Notes: generated by a model from the sequence alone, not told the origin. 56,358 nt of DNA from Methylobacter sp. (GCA_030655535.1 JAURVK010000041.1:1-56358), one strand, 5' to 3'. Numbered from the stretch's first letter, positions 1 to 10,561 are shown. Numbers and translations: made by a program.

Positions 1-14
1 TGAAAAAATGTTTT

Positions 15-100
15 ACCACAGAGAACACGAAGGACACGGAGAAAATAACAACGTTAATTCAATGCATTAAAAACTTCGTGCTCTCCATGTTCTTCGTGGT
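15..100. repeat. Imperfect inverted repeat (CACGAAG-type hairpin element)
   Basis: The left arm (about 15-40, beginning ACCACAGAGAACACGAAGG) and the right arm (about 74-100, ending GTTCTTCGTGGT) are imperfect reverse complements around an AT-rich centre. The element lies downstream of the minus-strand deacetylase gene. A related pair of arms occurs at 9537-9672, so it belongs to a dispersed intergenic family. It could also act as a transcript 3' end, but there is no U-run. Confidence 0.6.
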
Positions 101-183
101 TATTCTTTAATTTTTCTAAATACGAATACTTTCACAGTCTCTGGAGCATGGGAACCAGAAAATAGTATCATCCCAAAACTCAG

Positions 184-954
184 TTATTTATAAGCTTCAA
201 TCTTCAAAAGCCGCTCTACACTGACTATTTTGTAGTCATTTTCTTTTGCAAAATCAAGCGTTTGTTTTAATACCTGGATGGTTTTATCCGACGTATCGTG
301 AAACAAAATAATAGCGCCCGGTTTTATTTGTGTTTGTACGCGCCGGGTTATGGTTTGTGCGCTGTCGGCTGTTGTATCTAACGAGCGGATATTCCAGCCG
401 ATGATGCTGTAGTCCAAATCATTTGAGGCTTTGGCAAGATTGGGTGTGGTTACTCCATAGGGCGGCCGGAATAATTTCATACGTTTGCCTATGACTTTAA
501 AGACGCTCTCTGCTGTCTGGTTTAGTTCATTCTTGAAGCCTTGCAAGCTTTTAAAATCCACAAAAAAAGAATGCGTGTAGCTGTGGTTGCCAATACTGTG
601 TCCTTCTGTATCCATTTGTTTCAAAATGCTTTCATTGCCTTGAATGTTTTTTCCGATCACAAAAAAAGTTGCCGACGCATCGTGCTGAGCTAATATTGAG
701 AGCACCTGTGGGGTGTATTCCCGGTTTGGGCCATCGTCAAACGACAGGGCAATTTCTTTTTCTGAAATATTCGCATGGCAATAGGCGTGGGCGTGAAAGT
801 TGGATTGAATGATTGCCGAACCGTAAATGATTAATGCCAGATAAACTGTGCTTGGCAATACCAGCCACCCTAGGCTGATTCCAAAAAATGTGTGTAACAA
901 GCCAATAACGCTGATGGCAATGATGAAGCTGTTGCGGGTTGATTTGAATGTCAT
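184..954 (-). CDS. Membrane-anchored polysaccharide deacetylase (NodB/CE4 family)
   Basis: The 256-residue product has two hydrophobic segments at its N-terminus (about residues 10-29 and 30-50), followed by a NodB-homology domain, so it is probably membrane-tethered. Visible motifs are SFDDGP with the metal and catalytic Asp pair (D73, D74), the H124/H128 pair in HSYTH, the RPPYG motif near 163-167, and LFHD near 217-220. Family members remove N-acetyl groups from peptidoglycan, chitin-like or exopolysaccharide substrates using a divalent metal. The substrate cannot be told from sequence. The gene is not obviously co-transcribed with glgA, which ends about 140 bp upstream on the same strand. 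Confidence 0.85.
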   Translation of the reverse strand: MTFKSTRNSFIIAISVIGLLHTFFGISLGWLVLPSTVYLALIIYGSAIIQSNFHAHAYCHANISEKEIALSFDDGPNREYTPQVLSILAQHDASATFFVIGKNIQGNESILKQMDTEGHSIGNHSYTHSFFVDFKSLQGFKNELNQTAESVFKVIGKRMKLFRPPYGVTTPNLAKASNDLDYSIIGWNIRSLDTTADSAQTITRRVQTQIKPGAIILFHDTSDKTIQVLKQTLDFAKENDYKIVSVERLLKIEAYK

Positions 955-1096
955 TTGATAGGTTTGCTGATCTTGCAGGGAGTAGATCAGGTTAGCGTAA
1001 CTTAACAGGACAAACCAAGGCCGTGGGTTACAGCCTTAGTTTTTTTTGTGGGTTTATATGTCTAAGTTGATGCGTAATGGTATGGGATAGTTGCCG

Positions 1097-2530
1097 CTAC
1101 AGATGACTGTATAAGGTCATGTATTGTTTGGCGCTTTTGCTCCAGGAGTAGTCTTTTTGCATGCCATTGATTTGTAATTGTTTCCATGTTTTAGGGTGGT
1201 TGTACAAAATCAGTGCGCGTTTAATGGCTTCCATTAACGCGCCGGGACTTGCTTCGTTGAAAACAAGACCTGTTGCGGTGTGATTGCTCAAGGTTTCCGG
1301 AACGGTATCGACGACGGTATCGGCCAGTCCGCCGGTTTTTCTGACGATGGGAACGGTGCCGTAGCGTTGACTGTATATCTGGTTTAAACCGCAAGGTTCA
1401 AAACGCGAGGGCATCAGGAAAATATCTGCCCCCGCTTCAATCAGATGCGCCAGTGTTTCGTCATAACCAATGGTGATCGATATTTTATCGGGGTGGCTCT
1501 CGGCAAAATTATGCAAGCGCTGTTCAAAACCTTTGTTGCCGCTGCCGAGCAGTACAAATTGCAGCGGATGGGTCAGCATCTCGGGGAGACATTCCAGAAT
1601 CAGGTCGATGCCTTTTTGCTCCACCAAACGGCTGATAAGCCCGAACACGGGAATATTTTTGTCAACGGGCAGGGATAATTTTTCCTGTAGCGCCGTTTTA
1701 TTAAACAGTTTTTTGTTTAGCGTTAAGCGATTAAACGTTTGGCTGATGTTAGTGTCGGTTTCAGGGTTCCAGTGGTCGGTATCTATGCCATTGATAATGC
1801 CGCTCAGGAAGTCTTTTCGGTGACTTAACAGGCCTTCCAGACCATAGCCAAGCTCGGCGGTTTGAATTTCCTTGGCATAGGTTGGACTTACGGTGGTGAT
1901 GCGATCGGAATAGATCAGGCCGCCTTTAAGAAATGACAGCATGTTATGAAACTCTATACCGTTCGGATTCCAAAGTTGGCCGGGCAAGTTTAAAGAAAGG
2001 TAAGTCGCGCTTGGGAATATTCCCTGATAAGCCATGTTATGTATGGTGAAAACGATAGCGGGGCGGTTGTATTCCAGGGATAGCAGCGCCGGCACCAGTC
2101 CGCTTTGCCAATCGTTGCAGTGGACGATGTCGGGTTTCCAATCCAGCCAGCTCCGGTTCATCGCAACTTCTACCGTGACGCGGCAAAATAGGGCAAAACG
2201 TTCGGCGCTGTTCGCCCAAGGCTTGCCGTGTTGATCAACATAGGGGTTGCCCGGAAAATTAAAGAATTCCGGGGAATCCACCAGCCACACGATGACATCG
2301 GTACCCGGAAGCCGGGTTTCCAGAATATTCACCGCGTAATTATTCACATAGACGGTACTCAGGTAACGAACTTCGTCGGTCGTTTTGATGTCCTGATAAT
2401 TGGGTATGATAATACGCACATCTTCACCTAATTCCACCAACGCCTTGGGCAGACTGCCGGATACATCGGCTAGGCCTCCGGTTTTAATCAGAGGGTGGGC
2501 TTCACTGGTGACAAAAAGTATTTTTTTCAT
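1097..2530 (-). CDS. glgA: Glycogen synthase (ADP-glucose type, GT5)
   Basis: The 477-residue length matches bacterial GlgA. It transfers glucose from ADP-glucose to the non-reducing end of alpha-1,4-glucan in the cytosol. The N-terminus holds the ADP-glucose binding motif KTGGLADV (starting at residue 17), and the C-terminal half contains the FEPCGLNQ region and a second KTGGLADTV, typical of the GT-B fold. It lies 142 bp downstream of glgB on the same strand and probably shares its transcript. A REP-like hairpin occupies the gap. The product of glgC encoded divergently supplies its substrate. Confidence 0.97.
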   Translation of the reverse strand: MKKILFVTSEAHPLIKTGGLADVSGSLPKALVELGEDVRIIIPNYQDIKTTDEVRYLSTVYVNNYAVNILETRLPGTDVIVWLVDSPEFFNFPGNPYVDQHGKPWANSAERFALFCRVTVEVAMNRSWLDWKPDIVHCNDWQSGLVPALLSLEYNRPAIVFTIHNMAYQGIFPSATYLSLNLPGQLWNPNGIEFHNMLSFLKGGLIYSDRITTVSPTYAKEIQTAELGYGLEGLLSHRKDFLSGIINGIDTDHWNPETDTNISQTFNRLTLNKKLFNKTALQEKLSLPVDKNIPVFGLISRLVEQKGIDLILECLPEMLTHPLQFVLLGSGNKGFEQRLHNFAESHPDKISITIGYDETLAHLIEAGADIFLMPSRFEPCGLNQIYSQRYGTVPIVRKTGGLADTVVDTVPETLSNHTATGLVFNEASPGALMEAIKRALILYNHPKTWKQLQINGMQKDYSWSKSAKQYMTLYSHL

Positions 2531-2577
2531 GTGTTGGTTTTTGTTGTTTTCTGATGATAAACACTGTCCACGAAAAG

Positions 2578-2623
2578 CCTTAACCGTTCGCCCTGAGCTT
2601 GTCGAAGGGTAGACGGTTAAGGC
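2578..2623. repeat. REP-like hairpin between glgB and glgA
   Basis: CCTTAACCGT and ACGGTTAAGG arms enclose the widespread CGCCCTGAGCTTGTCGAAGG core. The element sits in the 142-bp spacer between two co-oriented genes, so it could stabilise the upstream glgB message or reduce read-through into glgA. There is no T-run to make it a classical terminator. Confidence 0.6.
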
Positions 2624-2672
2624 TTGTTACTTGCCCCGGCTAAGTTAGCAACCCTTTAGCCTTGAACCTTAA

Positions 2673-4877
2673 TTATAATTTCAAAATTACGGCCCCCAAG
2701 GGCGGCAAGGTAAGACTGATAGAATGCGGCAGATTCATCCACGCGGTAGGTTCTGATAAGGCTGCGCCATTGCCGACATTACTGCCGTCGTAGTAAGCGG
2801 AATCGGAATTGAATATTTCCGTATAAGTACCCGCCGCAGGCACACCGATCCGGTATTGCTCACGAGCTACCGGGGTAAAGTTGAGTACAATAATCAAATC
2901 TTCATGCTCGGTTTTGCGGCGATAACTGATAATGGATTGTTGCGAATCATGGCAATCAATCCAGTCAAATCCCTGATAATCGAAATCATGCTGATATAGA
3001 GCCGGGTGTTTTTTATAAAGATGATTTAAATCTTTTACCAGCGCTTGCAGACCGTGGTGATGCGGGTAGTCCAGGACATACCAGTCCAGGGCCTTGTTAA
3101 AATTCCATTCGGTGCCTTGCCCGAATTCACAGCCCATAAACAGCAGCTTTTTGCCGGGATAAGTGTACATGAAGGTGTACAGCAGCCGAAGGTTGGCAAA
3201 GCGCTGCCATTCATCCCCCGGCATACTGTTGACCAGAGAACCTTTGCCATGCACTACTTCATCGTGGGAAAAGGGCAGGCAGAAGTTTTCGGTAAAGGCA
3301 TAGAGCATCCCGAAAGTGAGTTGGTCGTGATGATATTTGCGGTGTATCGGCTCCTGGCTCATGTAAGCCAAAATATCATGCATCCAGCCCATATTCCATT
3401 TCATCGAAAAACCTAAGCCGCCGGTCCAGGTCGGCCGGGTTACTTGCGGCCAGGACGTGGATTCTTCAGCCATCATCACCGTGCCGGGGTGCTGGTCATG
3501 GGTGACGGAATTTAATTCTCTCAGGAAATCTATCGCTTCCAGATTCTCGTTACCGCCATACATATTGGGAATCCAGTCATTCTGCTCGCGGGAATAATCT
3601 AAGTAAAGCATCGAGGCTACGGCATCGACCCGCAAGCCGTCAAGATGGAATTCCTCCAGCCAGAAAATGGCGCTGGACAGCAAAAAGTTTTTAACCTCAT
3701 TGCGTCCAAAGTTATAAATTAAGGTGCCCCAGTCGCGGTGTTCACCCTTGCGCGGGTCTTCGTGTTCATACAGCGCGCTGCCGTCAAAACGAGCCAGAGC
3801 AAAGCTGTCTTTGGGGAAATGCGCGGGTACCCAATCCAGAATCACGCCGATACCGTTTTGATGGCAGGTGTCGATAAAGTAGCGGAAATCGTCCGGTGTG
3901 CCGTGACGACTGGTCGGGGCAAAATAGCCGGTGGTTTGATAACCCCAGGAGGCATCCAGCGGATGCTCGGTCACCGGCAATAATTCAATATGGGTAAAGC
4001 CCATTTCTTTGACATAGTCGACCAGCTGTACAGCCAATTCACGATAATTGAGAAAATTGCCCAGATTGTCGCGTCGCCAGGAACCTAAGTGAACCTCATA
4101 GATAGACATGGGTTCGTGCAGCCAATTGCGATGGACACGTTGATCCATCCATTGCCGATCCTGCCAAACATAGCTGTTTTCATGGATCACAATGGACGAG
4201 GTATTGGGACGGAACTCAAACTGCTGACTGTATGGATCGGTTTTTAGCAGAATCTGATTGGTATTGCGGTTTAAGATCTCGAATTTATAGTAACAACCGG
4301 CTTGCAAATCCGGCATGAACAGTTCCCAGATGCCGCTACCGCCCAGGCTGCGCATGGGGTTGCAACGTCCGTCCCAGTTATTGAAATCGCCCACCAGGCT
4401 GACTCGTCCGGCATTAGGCGCCCAGACCGCAAACAAAACCCCATCAAGACCATCGGCTCTATGCAGATGTCCGCCCAGTTTTTGGTAAATATGCCAATGT
4501 TTACCTTCGCCGAATAAATGCTGATCAAACTCCGGCAATTGGGTGCCGAAATCATACGGGTCATAGTTTTCGTGGCTGTAGCCAGACTTATCGATCCAGG
4601 ACAAGCGATAATGCGCGGGCAATTGCTCATCTTCTTTGGCGTTATATTCAAAAAAATCCGTATCGGGCACCCGGTTTAAAGCAGCGCCGTTATGAGTAAA
4701 GCACACGGTTTCTGCGTAAGGCAGATACACCTTAACCTGAACGTGGTTGTTGTTGATGTGGCGGCCCAAAACTGAAAAAGGATCATGATGTCTGGCTTCC
4801 GTGATTTTTATCATATCTGCGTCAAGTGCGCTGTTAGATTGTTTTTGCACGATGACATTTTTAGATTGCTTTTTCAC
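2673..4877 (-). CDS. glgB: 1,4-alpha-glucan branching enzyme (GH13)
   Basis: This enzyme makes alpha-1,6 branches in glycogen. I place the start at a GTG (4875-4877) because GAGG lies nine bases upstream. The result is 734 residues, close to E. coli GlgB (728), and it leaves 92 bp to the divergent glgC. The frame stays open to an ATG at 4982, but that start would overlap glgC. The N-terminal CBM48-type region ([32 protein letters not shown]) is followed by a GH13 barrel with the nucleophile in [10 protein letters not shown] (near residue 417), the acid in [10 protein letters not shown] (near 470) and [12 protein letters not shown]. The C-terminal all-beta domain is intact. Confidence 0.95.
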   Translation of the reverse strand: MKKQSKNVIVQKQSNSALDADMIKITEARHHDPFSVLGRHINNNHVQVKVYLPYAETVCFTHNGAALNRVPDTDFFEYNAKEDEQLPAHYRLSWIDKSGYSHENYDPYDFGTQLPEFDQHLFGEGKHWHIYQKLGGHLHRADGLDGVLFAVWAPNAGRVSLVGDFNNWDGRCNPMRSLGGSGIWELFMPDLQAGCYYKFEILNRNTNQILLKTDPYSQQFEFRPNTSSIVIHENSYVWQDRQWMDQRVHRNWLHEPMSIYEVHLGSWRRDNLGNFLNYRELAVQLVDYVKEMGFTHIELLPVTEHPLDASWGYQTTGYFAPTSRHGTPDDFRYFIDTCHQNGIGVILDWVPAHFPKDSFALARFDGSALYEHEDPRKGEHRDWGTLIYNFGRNEVKNFLLSSAIFWLEEFHLDGLRVDAVASMLYLDYSREQNDWIPNMYGGNENLEAIDFLRELNSVTHDQHPGTVMMAEESTSWPQVTRPTWTGGLGFSMKWNMGWMHDILAYMSQEPIHRKYHHDQLTFGMLYAFTENFCLPFSHDEVVHGKGSLVNSMPGDEWQRFANLRLLYTFMYTYPGKKLLFMGCEFGQGTEWNFNKALDWYVLDYPHHHGLQALVKDLNHLYKKHPALYQHDFDYQGFDWIDCHDSQQSIISYRRKTEHEDLIIVLNFTPVAREQYRIGVPAAGTYTEIFNSDSAYYDGSNVGNGAALSEPTAWMNLPHSISLTLPPLGAVILKL

Positions 4878-4969
4878 TATGAATAGCCTCGGAGTAGTGG
4901 AATAATGGTTACGGTCAATATTACCAAACACATCAAGAGTTGTCAGTCTATTCCACATGGAGATGAAAA

Positions 4970-6250
4970 ATGTCAACATCAAGTAATCAAAAGCATGATC
5001 ATAATATCAGTCATTTAACCCGTAATACTATTGCATTAATACTGGCAGGCGGTCGCGGTTCACGGTTAATAAATATGACGGATTGGCGCGCCAAGCCGGC
5101 GGTACCTTTTGGAGGCAAGTTCCGGATCATCGATTTTCCGCTATCGAACTGCATGAATTCCGGTATACGCAAGATAGGTATTTTGACTCAATACAAGGCG
5201 GATTCGCTGATCAGACACATTCAGCAGGGCTGGGGATTTTTGCGTGGCGAGTTTGGCGAATATGTCGACTTGATGCCGGCTCAACAACGGCACGATGAGA
5301 ATTCCTGGTATCAAGGAACCGCCGATGCCGTTTTTCAGAATATCGATATTCTGCGCAGTCGCCGTCCTGAACACATTTTGGTGCTGGCCGGCGATCATAT
5401 CTATAAAATGGATTACAGTGCGATGCTTGCCGATCATGTTGAAAAAAATGCCGATTTAACAATAGGCTGTATCGAGGTTTCGCTGCAAGATGCAACGGCC
5501 TTTGGGGTCATGGATGTCGATGAGCATCGGCGGGTCAGAGCGTTTGTAGAAAAACCGGAGAATCCCCCTCTGATGCCGGGCAGAACGGATACAGCGTTAG
5601 CGTCGATGGGGATTTATATTTTTAATGCCGATTTTCTGTTTGAACAATTACTAAAAGATGCGGACACTCCAGGCTCGACTCGTGATTTTGGTAGAGATAT
5701 TATTCCTGCCGTTATCGATAAATATCTGGCCAATGCGTATCCCTTTTTGGATTTGCAAAGCGGGGAACAAAGTTACTGGCGCGATGTAGGCACCATCGAT
5801 GCCTACTGGTCTGCCAATATGGAATTGATTGGGGTAAAACCGGATTTAAATTTATATGATAAGACTTGGCCTATATGGACCTATCAGGAGCAAACCCCGC
5901 CGGCCAAATTTGTTTTCGATAGCGACAAAAGACGAGGCCAGGCTGTGGACTCTATGGTTTCAGGAGGGTGTGTAATTTCCGGAGCAAAAGTCAGGCATTC
6001 GCTGTTATTTTCGAATGTCCGCGTCAATTCGTATACGACCTTGCAAGATACCATTGTTCTGCCTGAAGTTAATATCGGTCGCCATTGCCGTATTACTAAG
6101 GCGATTATAGAAAAAGGCTGTGAAATTCCGGAAGGCACGATTATCGGTGAGGATAGGGCGGAAGATGAAAGAAAATTTCATGTGAGCCCCGGCGGAGTTG
6201 TTTTGGTTACGACAGATATGCTGGGACAAAATAGACACTATGTCAGATAA
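4970..6250 (+). CDS. glgC: Glucose-1-phosphate adenylyltransferase (ADP-glucose pyrophosphorylase)
   Basis: The 426-residue enzyme catalyses the committed step of glycogen synthesis, ATP + glucose-1-phosphate to ADP-glucose + PPi. The N-terminal nucleotidyltransferase motif GGRGSRL is at 27-33, preceded by the basic segment usual for allosteric activator binding. [14 protein letters not shown] and [12 protein letters not shown] follow, and a left-handed beta-helix type C-terminal region is present. GGAG lies just upstream of the ATG. The gene heads a plus-strand run with the GH57 gene (56 bp downstream) and malQ, and diverges from glgB-glgA. A shared control region in 4878-4969 is likely but no operator is recognisable. 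Confidence 0.97.
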   Translation: MSTSSNQKHDHNISHLTRNTIALILAGGRGSRLINMTDWRAKPAVPFGGKFRIIDFPLSNCMNSGIRKIGILTQYKADSLIRHIQQGWGFLRGEFGEYVDLMPAQQRHDENSWYQGTADAVFQNIDILRSRRPEHILVLAGDHIYKMDYSAMLADHVEKNADLTIGCIEVSLQDATAFGVMDVDEHRRVRAFVEKPENPPLMPGRTDTALASMGIYIFNADFLFEQLLKDADTPGSTRDFGRDIIPAVIDKYLANAYPFLDLQSGEQSYWRDVGTIDAYWSANMELIGVKPDLNLYDKTWPIWTYQEQTPPAKFVFDSDKRRGQAVDSMVSGGCVISGAKVRHSLLFSNVRVNSYTTLQDTIVLPEVNIGRHCRITKAIIEKGCEIPEGTIIGEDRAEDERKFHVSPGGVVLVTTDMLGQNRHYVR

Positions 6251-6305
6251 AAGGGCTGAAGTTCTATAAGGAATTATTGCCGGTGGAAATGGAAAGTAAA
6301 ACACG

Positions 6306-8006
6306 ATGTCAGATAAAACCAAATTGAAATTAGTCTTGTGCTGGCATATGCATCAGCCGGAATATAGGGATTTACAGACAGGGGAATTTAAGCTGCCGTG
6401 GACCTATCTGCATGTTATTAAAGACTATGTAGATATGGCGGCGCATTTGGAAGCCGAGCCGAATGCCAAGGCGGTCGTTAATTTTGCGCCTATCCTGCTG
6501 GAGCAAATTGAGGAATATGCTCGGCAAGTCAACGGCTATTTGCATGATCGCATTTCGATTGCCGATCCCTTGTTAGCGGCACTGGTCGATCCCAGTATTC
6601 CGGTAGATCCTGAAGAGCGCATGAAACTGGTTAAAGACTGCATGCGAGCGAACAGGGACAGGCAAATAAATCGCTATCCGAGTTTTCAAAGATTGATTGA
6701 AATGGCCGATTGGCTTGAGCATCATTACGATTCGTTAAATTATGTCAATTCTCAATTTATCAGCGATATTCTAGCTTGGTATCATCTGATCTGGATGGGG
6801 GAAACCTTAAAGTTGACGGATAGCCGGGTGAAACGCCTGCTAGAGAAAGGCTCCGGTTATACGCTGCACGACAGGATCGAAATTGTAGAAGTCATTGCCG
6901 AGCAATTAACCGGTGTTATCTGCCGATATAAGGCATTGGCCAGAAAAGGGCAGCTCGAACTTTCTGTATCGCCTTATGCTCATCCCATCATGCCGTTGTT
7001 GCTGGACTTGAACTCCGCTCATGAGGCGATGCCGGATGCTCCTTTGCCGGAGCTGGATAGCTATCCGGGCGGAGCCGATCGAGTGGTGTGGCATCTTGAA
7101 AAGGGTGTGCAAACCTTTAAGCGATTATTCGGCTTTAAACCTAAAGGATGCTGGCCATCAGAAGGCAGTATCAGCGATCAGACCTTGAAAATATTAGGTG
7201 ATTTCGGCTTTGACTGGACTGCAAGCGGCGGTTCTGTGCTTGCCAATAGTTTAAATCTTCCTGAAAATGCCAAACAATCAGGCATTCATTATCCTTTTAA
7301 GCTTGCCAAAACCGATATAGCCTGTTTTTTTCGGGATGACGGTTTATCCGATCTTATCGGTTTCGAGTATTCAAAATGGCATGCCGACGATGCGGTCGGC
7401 GATTTGATCCACCATTTGGAAAATATTGCTGATCATGAGCGCGATGACAAGGTAGTTTCAATTATCATGGATGGCGAAAATGCCTGGGAGTATTATCCGG
7501 ATAATGGCTATCACTTTCTCAGGGCTTTGTATCAACGGCTGGACAGTCATCCAGGTATTGAATTAACGACTTTTTCGGAATGTTTGCAAAATAAGGTTGA
7601 GGTTAAACCGCTGGCAAAAATGGTTGCCGGCAGTTGGGTTTATGGTACGTTCTCAACCTGGGTAGGCGATGCGGACAAAAATCGTGGCTGGGATATGCTG
7701 GGCGATGCTAAATGGGCATTTGACAAGGCGATTTCGGCCGACAGATTAACGGATAAACAAGTGCAGCAGGCTGAGCTTCAGCTGGCCGTTTGTGAAGGTT
7801 CTGATTGGTTTTGGTGGTTTGGCGATTATAATCCCGGTGAAGCGGTCAGTAACTTTGAAAAACAATTCCGGCTTAATTTGGCTAATTTGTATAGACTGCT
7901 GGGTGAGGAGCCGCCAGCTTATCTGGCGATGACATTTACTCAGGGTTCCGGTGCTCCGGCTATGGGTGGCGCAATGCGTCCAGGTATCGAGCTGCCTAGT
8001 GGATAG
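6306..8006 (+). CDS. Glycoside hydrolase family 57 alpha-glucan-acting enzyme
   Basis: The 566-residue protein opens with the GH57 first motif (WHMHQP, H14 and H16). It also has the second motif YAHPIMPLL near 224-232, the nucleophile-bearing GCWPSEG (E286) and the acid/base motif MDGENAW (D389). GH57 enzymes include amylases, 4-alpha-glucanotransferases, amylopullulanases and branching enzymes, and sequence alone does not say which this is. There is no signal peptide, so it acts in the cytosol. Its place between glgC and malQ points to glycogen or maltodextrin trimming. No glgX or glgP is in the window, so it may supply the debranching or shortening step, which is inference. Confidence 0.88.
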   Translation: MSDKTKLKLVLCWHMHQPEYRDLQTGEFKLPWTYLHVIKDYVDMAAHLEAEPNAKAVVNFAPILLEQIEEYARQVNGYLHDRISIADPLLAALVDPSIPVDPEERMKLVKDCMRANRDRQINRYPSFQRLIEMADWLEHHYDSLNYVNSQFISDILAWYHLIWMGETLKLTDSRVKRLLEKGSGYTLHDRIEIVEVIAEQLTGVICRYKALARKGQLELSVSPYAHPIMPLLLDLNSAHEAMPDAPLPELDSYPGGADRVVWHLEKGVQTFKRLFGFKPKGCWPSEGSISDQTLKILGDFGFDWTASGGSVLANSLNLPENAKQSGIHYPFKLAKTDIACFFRDDGLSDLIGFEYSKWHADDAVGDLIHHLENIADHERDDKVVSIIMDGENAWEYYPDNGYHFLRALYQRLDSHPGIELTTFSECLQNKVEVKPLAKMVAGSWVYGTFSTWVGDADKNRGWDMLGDAKWAFDKAISADRLTDKQVQQAELQLAVCEGSDWFWWFGDYNPGEAVSNFEKQFRLNLANLYRLLGEEPPAYLAMTFTQGSGAPAMGGAMRPGIELPSG

Positions 8007-8060
8007 TTATTCGCCCTCTATTATTAAACAGCTGAAAACTTAAACGAGAGATCACTGAGT

Positions 8061-9530
8061 GTGAATGACATCTTAAAGAAACGCCGCGCCGGTATTCTGT
8101 TGCATATTACCTCGTTACCGGGTGCGGGTAGTCAGGGCGATTTGGGGCGGGAAGCTTATCATTTTGTAAAATTCCTGCACGATTCCGGGGTTAGCGTATG
8201 GCAAGTCTTGCCTTTAGGCATGACCCATGCGGATGGTTCGCCCTATCAATGTCTGTCTGCCCACGCAGGTAATCCGGCGTTAATTAATATTGATTGGTTG
8301 GTGACGCAAGGCTGGCTGCAGCATTCTGATAAATGCGATGAATGTGCCGGTAATCATCAGAAATCGTGCTTGATAGAAAAGGCTTATTTTGGGTTTTTGG
8401 CGTGCGCCGAGCAACAGGATAAGGAGGGTTTTACGCAGTTTTGTCAGGGAAAAGCGTTCTGGCTTGATGATTTCGCCTTGTTTTTGGCTCTTAGGATTGA
8501 ATTTAATCAACAATGTTGGAATCAATGGCCGGAGCATTTTAAGGAAAGGGATGAAAAAGCCATAAAAGAAGCGCGCCGCCGCTTAAAAATACAAATCGAA
8601 TGTACTCAATTTGAGCAATATGTGTTTTTCAGGCAATGGCTGGAATTAAAAACCTACGCCAACCAGCATGGTGTGTCTTTATTCGGCGATATTCCTATTT
8701 TTGTGTCTTATGACAGCGCTGATGTCTGGACCCATCGTGATGTTTTTAAGCTCGATAAATCAGGCGAAATGTCTGTCGTGACCGGGGTGCCGCCGGATTA
8801 TTTTTCTGCGACAGGTCAGCGCTGGGGCAATCCGCATTATAACTGGACCTATCTGAAGAAAACCGGCTTTAATTGGTGGATTGAAAGGATGAAAACTCAG
8901 ATTGAGCTGTTTGATATTATTCGGATCGACCATTTTCGGGGGCTTGAAGCCGCTTGGGAAATACCGGCAAATGAAGATACCGCAATTAATGGACTATGGG
9001 TTAAGGCGCCAGGCGAAGCATTATTGAGCGCATTAAAAGCAGAACATGGGGCGATTTCACTGGTTGCCGAGGACTTGGGTGTTATTACCCCCGAAGTCGA
9101 GGCGTTACGGGATGAGTTTGATTTGCCAGGCATGAAAATTTTGCAGTTTGCGTTTGGAGATGATCCGGGTAATCCTTATTTACCTGATAATTATGAAAAA
9201 AACTGCGTTGTTTATACCGGAACTCATGATAATGATACGACTTTAGGTTGGCTGCAGGGTATTAGCGATGATCAGAAAAACTATATTTACAATTATCTTG
9301 GCAATCCGACATTGCCATTGCACTGTGCGCTAATTCATGCCGCATTGGCATCGGTTGCAAACCTTGCGGTCATTCCGATGCAGGATATTCTGGAGTTGGG
9401 TTCTGAGCATCGTATGAATACTCCGGGTACCACGGAGGGTAACTGGAAATGGCGTTTTCAGTGGGATCAGTTATCAGATAAACGGGCGGTCAGATTTGCC
9501 TATCTGGTTGGATTGTTTAATCGTAAGTAA
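8061..9530 (+). CDS. malQ: 4-alpha-glucanotransferase (amylomaltase, GH77)
   Basis: The 489-residue protein disproportionates maltodextrins by moving 4-alpha-glucan segments. Translation starts at GTG 8061 with a GAGAG-type ribosome site upstream. GH77 signatures are clear: LPSLPG-like HITSLPGAGSQGDLG at the N-terminus, RIDHFRGLEAAWEIP (catalytic Asp), VAEDLG (catalytic Glu), and GTHDNDTT. It follows the GH57 gene by 54 bp and completes the glycogen-remodelling arm. The next gene, xoxJ, is convergent. Confidence 0.96.
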   Translation: MNDILKKRRAGILLHITSLPGAGSQGDLGREAYHFVKFLHDSGVSVWQVLPLGMTHADGSPYQCLSAHAGNPALINIDWLVTQGWLQHSDKCDECAGNHQKSCLIEKAYFGFLACAEQQDKEGFTQFCQGKAFWLDDFALFLALRIEFNQQCWNQWPEHFKERDEKAIKEARRRLKIQIECTQFEQYVFFRQWLELKTYANQHGVSLFGDIPIFVSYDSADVWTHRDVFKLDKSGEMSVVTGVPPDYFSATGQRWGNPHYNWTYLKKTGFNWWIERMKTQIELFDIIRIDHFRGLEAAWEIPANEDTAINGLWVKAPGEALLSALKAEHGAISLVAEDLGVITPEVEALRDEFDLPGMKILQFAFGDDPGNPYLPDNYEKNCVVYTGTHDNDTTLGWLQGISDDQKNYIYNYLGNPTLPLHCALIHAALASVANLAVIPMQDILELGSEHRMNTPGTTEGNWKWRFQWDQLSDKRAVRFAYLVGLFNRK

Positions 9531-9536
9531 CTTGCT

Positions 9537-9672
9537 ATCCACGAAAAGCACGAAAACCAAAAGTTGGAGATCTAAAGAATGAAAATATTCAGTCTTTAGG
9601 TCGCCACCCAAAGTGATGAAAATAGCCGAGCCATGGCAGTCTGTTGATTTATTTTGTGCCTTTCGTGGATCA
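9537..9672. repeat. Inverted-repeat element between malQ and xoxJ
   Basis: Arms ATCCACGAAAAGCACGAAAA (from 9537) and its imperfect reverse complement ending TTTCGTGGATC (to 9672) bracket about 95 bp of non-coding DNA containing no gene. It resembles the element at 15-100 in its CACGAA arms. It separates two convergent transcription units. Confidence 0.55.
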
Positions 9673-9688
9673 ATCGCCTTTTTTATGA

Positions 9689-10561
9689 TTAGTCGTTATC
9701 ATCGCGAATAACCTGCTTAGGGATCGGTAGTAAAGGGATGTTGTAACTGCTTATGATGGCTCGAATCCCGTCTGCTTTGTCCGCTATCAGCTTGTTAAGG
9801 ACTTCTTTTCTTGCTTTGTCGCCATTGCGGACGCCCATCGCCATCGAAAAATCAAACTTTATGTTCGGGGTTGATTTCATCGGAATCATTGAGTAACTGT
9901 TTTTTGGGCTTTGTGCGGCGACATAGCCAGCCATAGGTCCCCAAAGAATAACCATATCAATTTTCTTCGCTTTAAGATCCTTTTCTATCTGCATAGCCAC
10001 ATTATTTTCATGGTCGCCTGACATCGATTGATAGGGGATGCCCACATCGAGTAGACCGTTTTTTTGTAACCAAGTCGTTCCCGGGCCACGGTCAAACATG
10101 GCGATTTTCAATGATTCCTGTCTTTGCAAAGGCAGATCGACTAATTGGGCTGCATCGGTAATATCGTCCCAGCCGCGCCCTTTGGCGATTAACAGTACAT
10201 AAGTCGACTGGTAATACGGCGAGGTGGTTAAGGTGAGGTCGTAACCGGCAGGAACGCCCATGATGACGTCGCATTTATAGTCGTTACTTTCCACATCGCT
10301 GTCTTTTAACGGTGCATTTAAGGTGTTTCGGATAAAGCCGAGACGTTGGGGGAACCAGTTGTACTCAAGGGTTTGTCCCAGTTCTCTAGCAAACAGTTCG
10401 GCGATTTTGTTTTCAAAGCCGTCTTGTTTTTTTGTGGAATAAGGCGGATTCAGCGGGTCGGCGCAGACCTTGAATTTTTCTCCGGACGAGACGTTAAAGC
10501 TGAATGCGGATAAGAACAGGATGGCTAGTGTGGCGTTGATGCGAGGTAATAAAGTCCTCAT
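9689..10561 (-). CDS. xoxJ: XoxJ, periplasmic substrate-binding-like partner of XoxF
   Basis: The 290-residue product has a signal peptide (hydrophobic segment about 8-22) and a family-3 solute-binding-like fold (KVCADPLNPPYSTK, FENKIAELFARELG, CDVIMGVPAGYD). Proteins like this are encoded beside xoxF or mxaF (XoxJ/MxaJ) and are thought to help the maturation or cytochrome interaction of methanol dehydrogenase. I choose the ATG at 10561 because AAGGAG sits seven bases upstream. An in-frame ATG nine codons earlier lacks this. It is downstream of xoxF on the same strand but behind a hairpin terminator. No cytochrome gene (xoxG) lies between them. Confidence 0.88.
   Translation of the reverse strand: MRTLLPRINATLAILFLSAFSFNVSSGEKFKVCADPLNPPYSTKKQDGFENKIAELFARELGQTLEYNWFPQRLGFIRNTLNAPLKDSDVESNDYKCDVIMGVPAGYDLTLTTSPYYQSTYVLLIAKGRGWDDITDAAQLVDLPLQRQESLKIAMFDRGPGTTWLQKNGLLDVGIPYQSMSGDHENNVAMQIEKDLKAKKIDMVILWGPMAGYVAAQSPKNSYSMIPMKSTPNIKFDFSMAMGVRNGDKARKEVLNKLIADKADGIRAIISSYNIPLLPIPKQVIRDDND

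Noticed and set aside
1036..1058. Terminator for glgA (AAGGC...GCCTT followed by T-run)
   Set aside because: The T-run is on the plus strand, whereas glgA and the deacetylase genes are on the minus strand.
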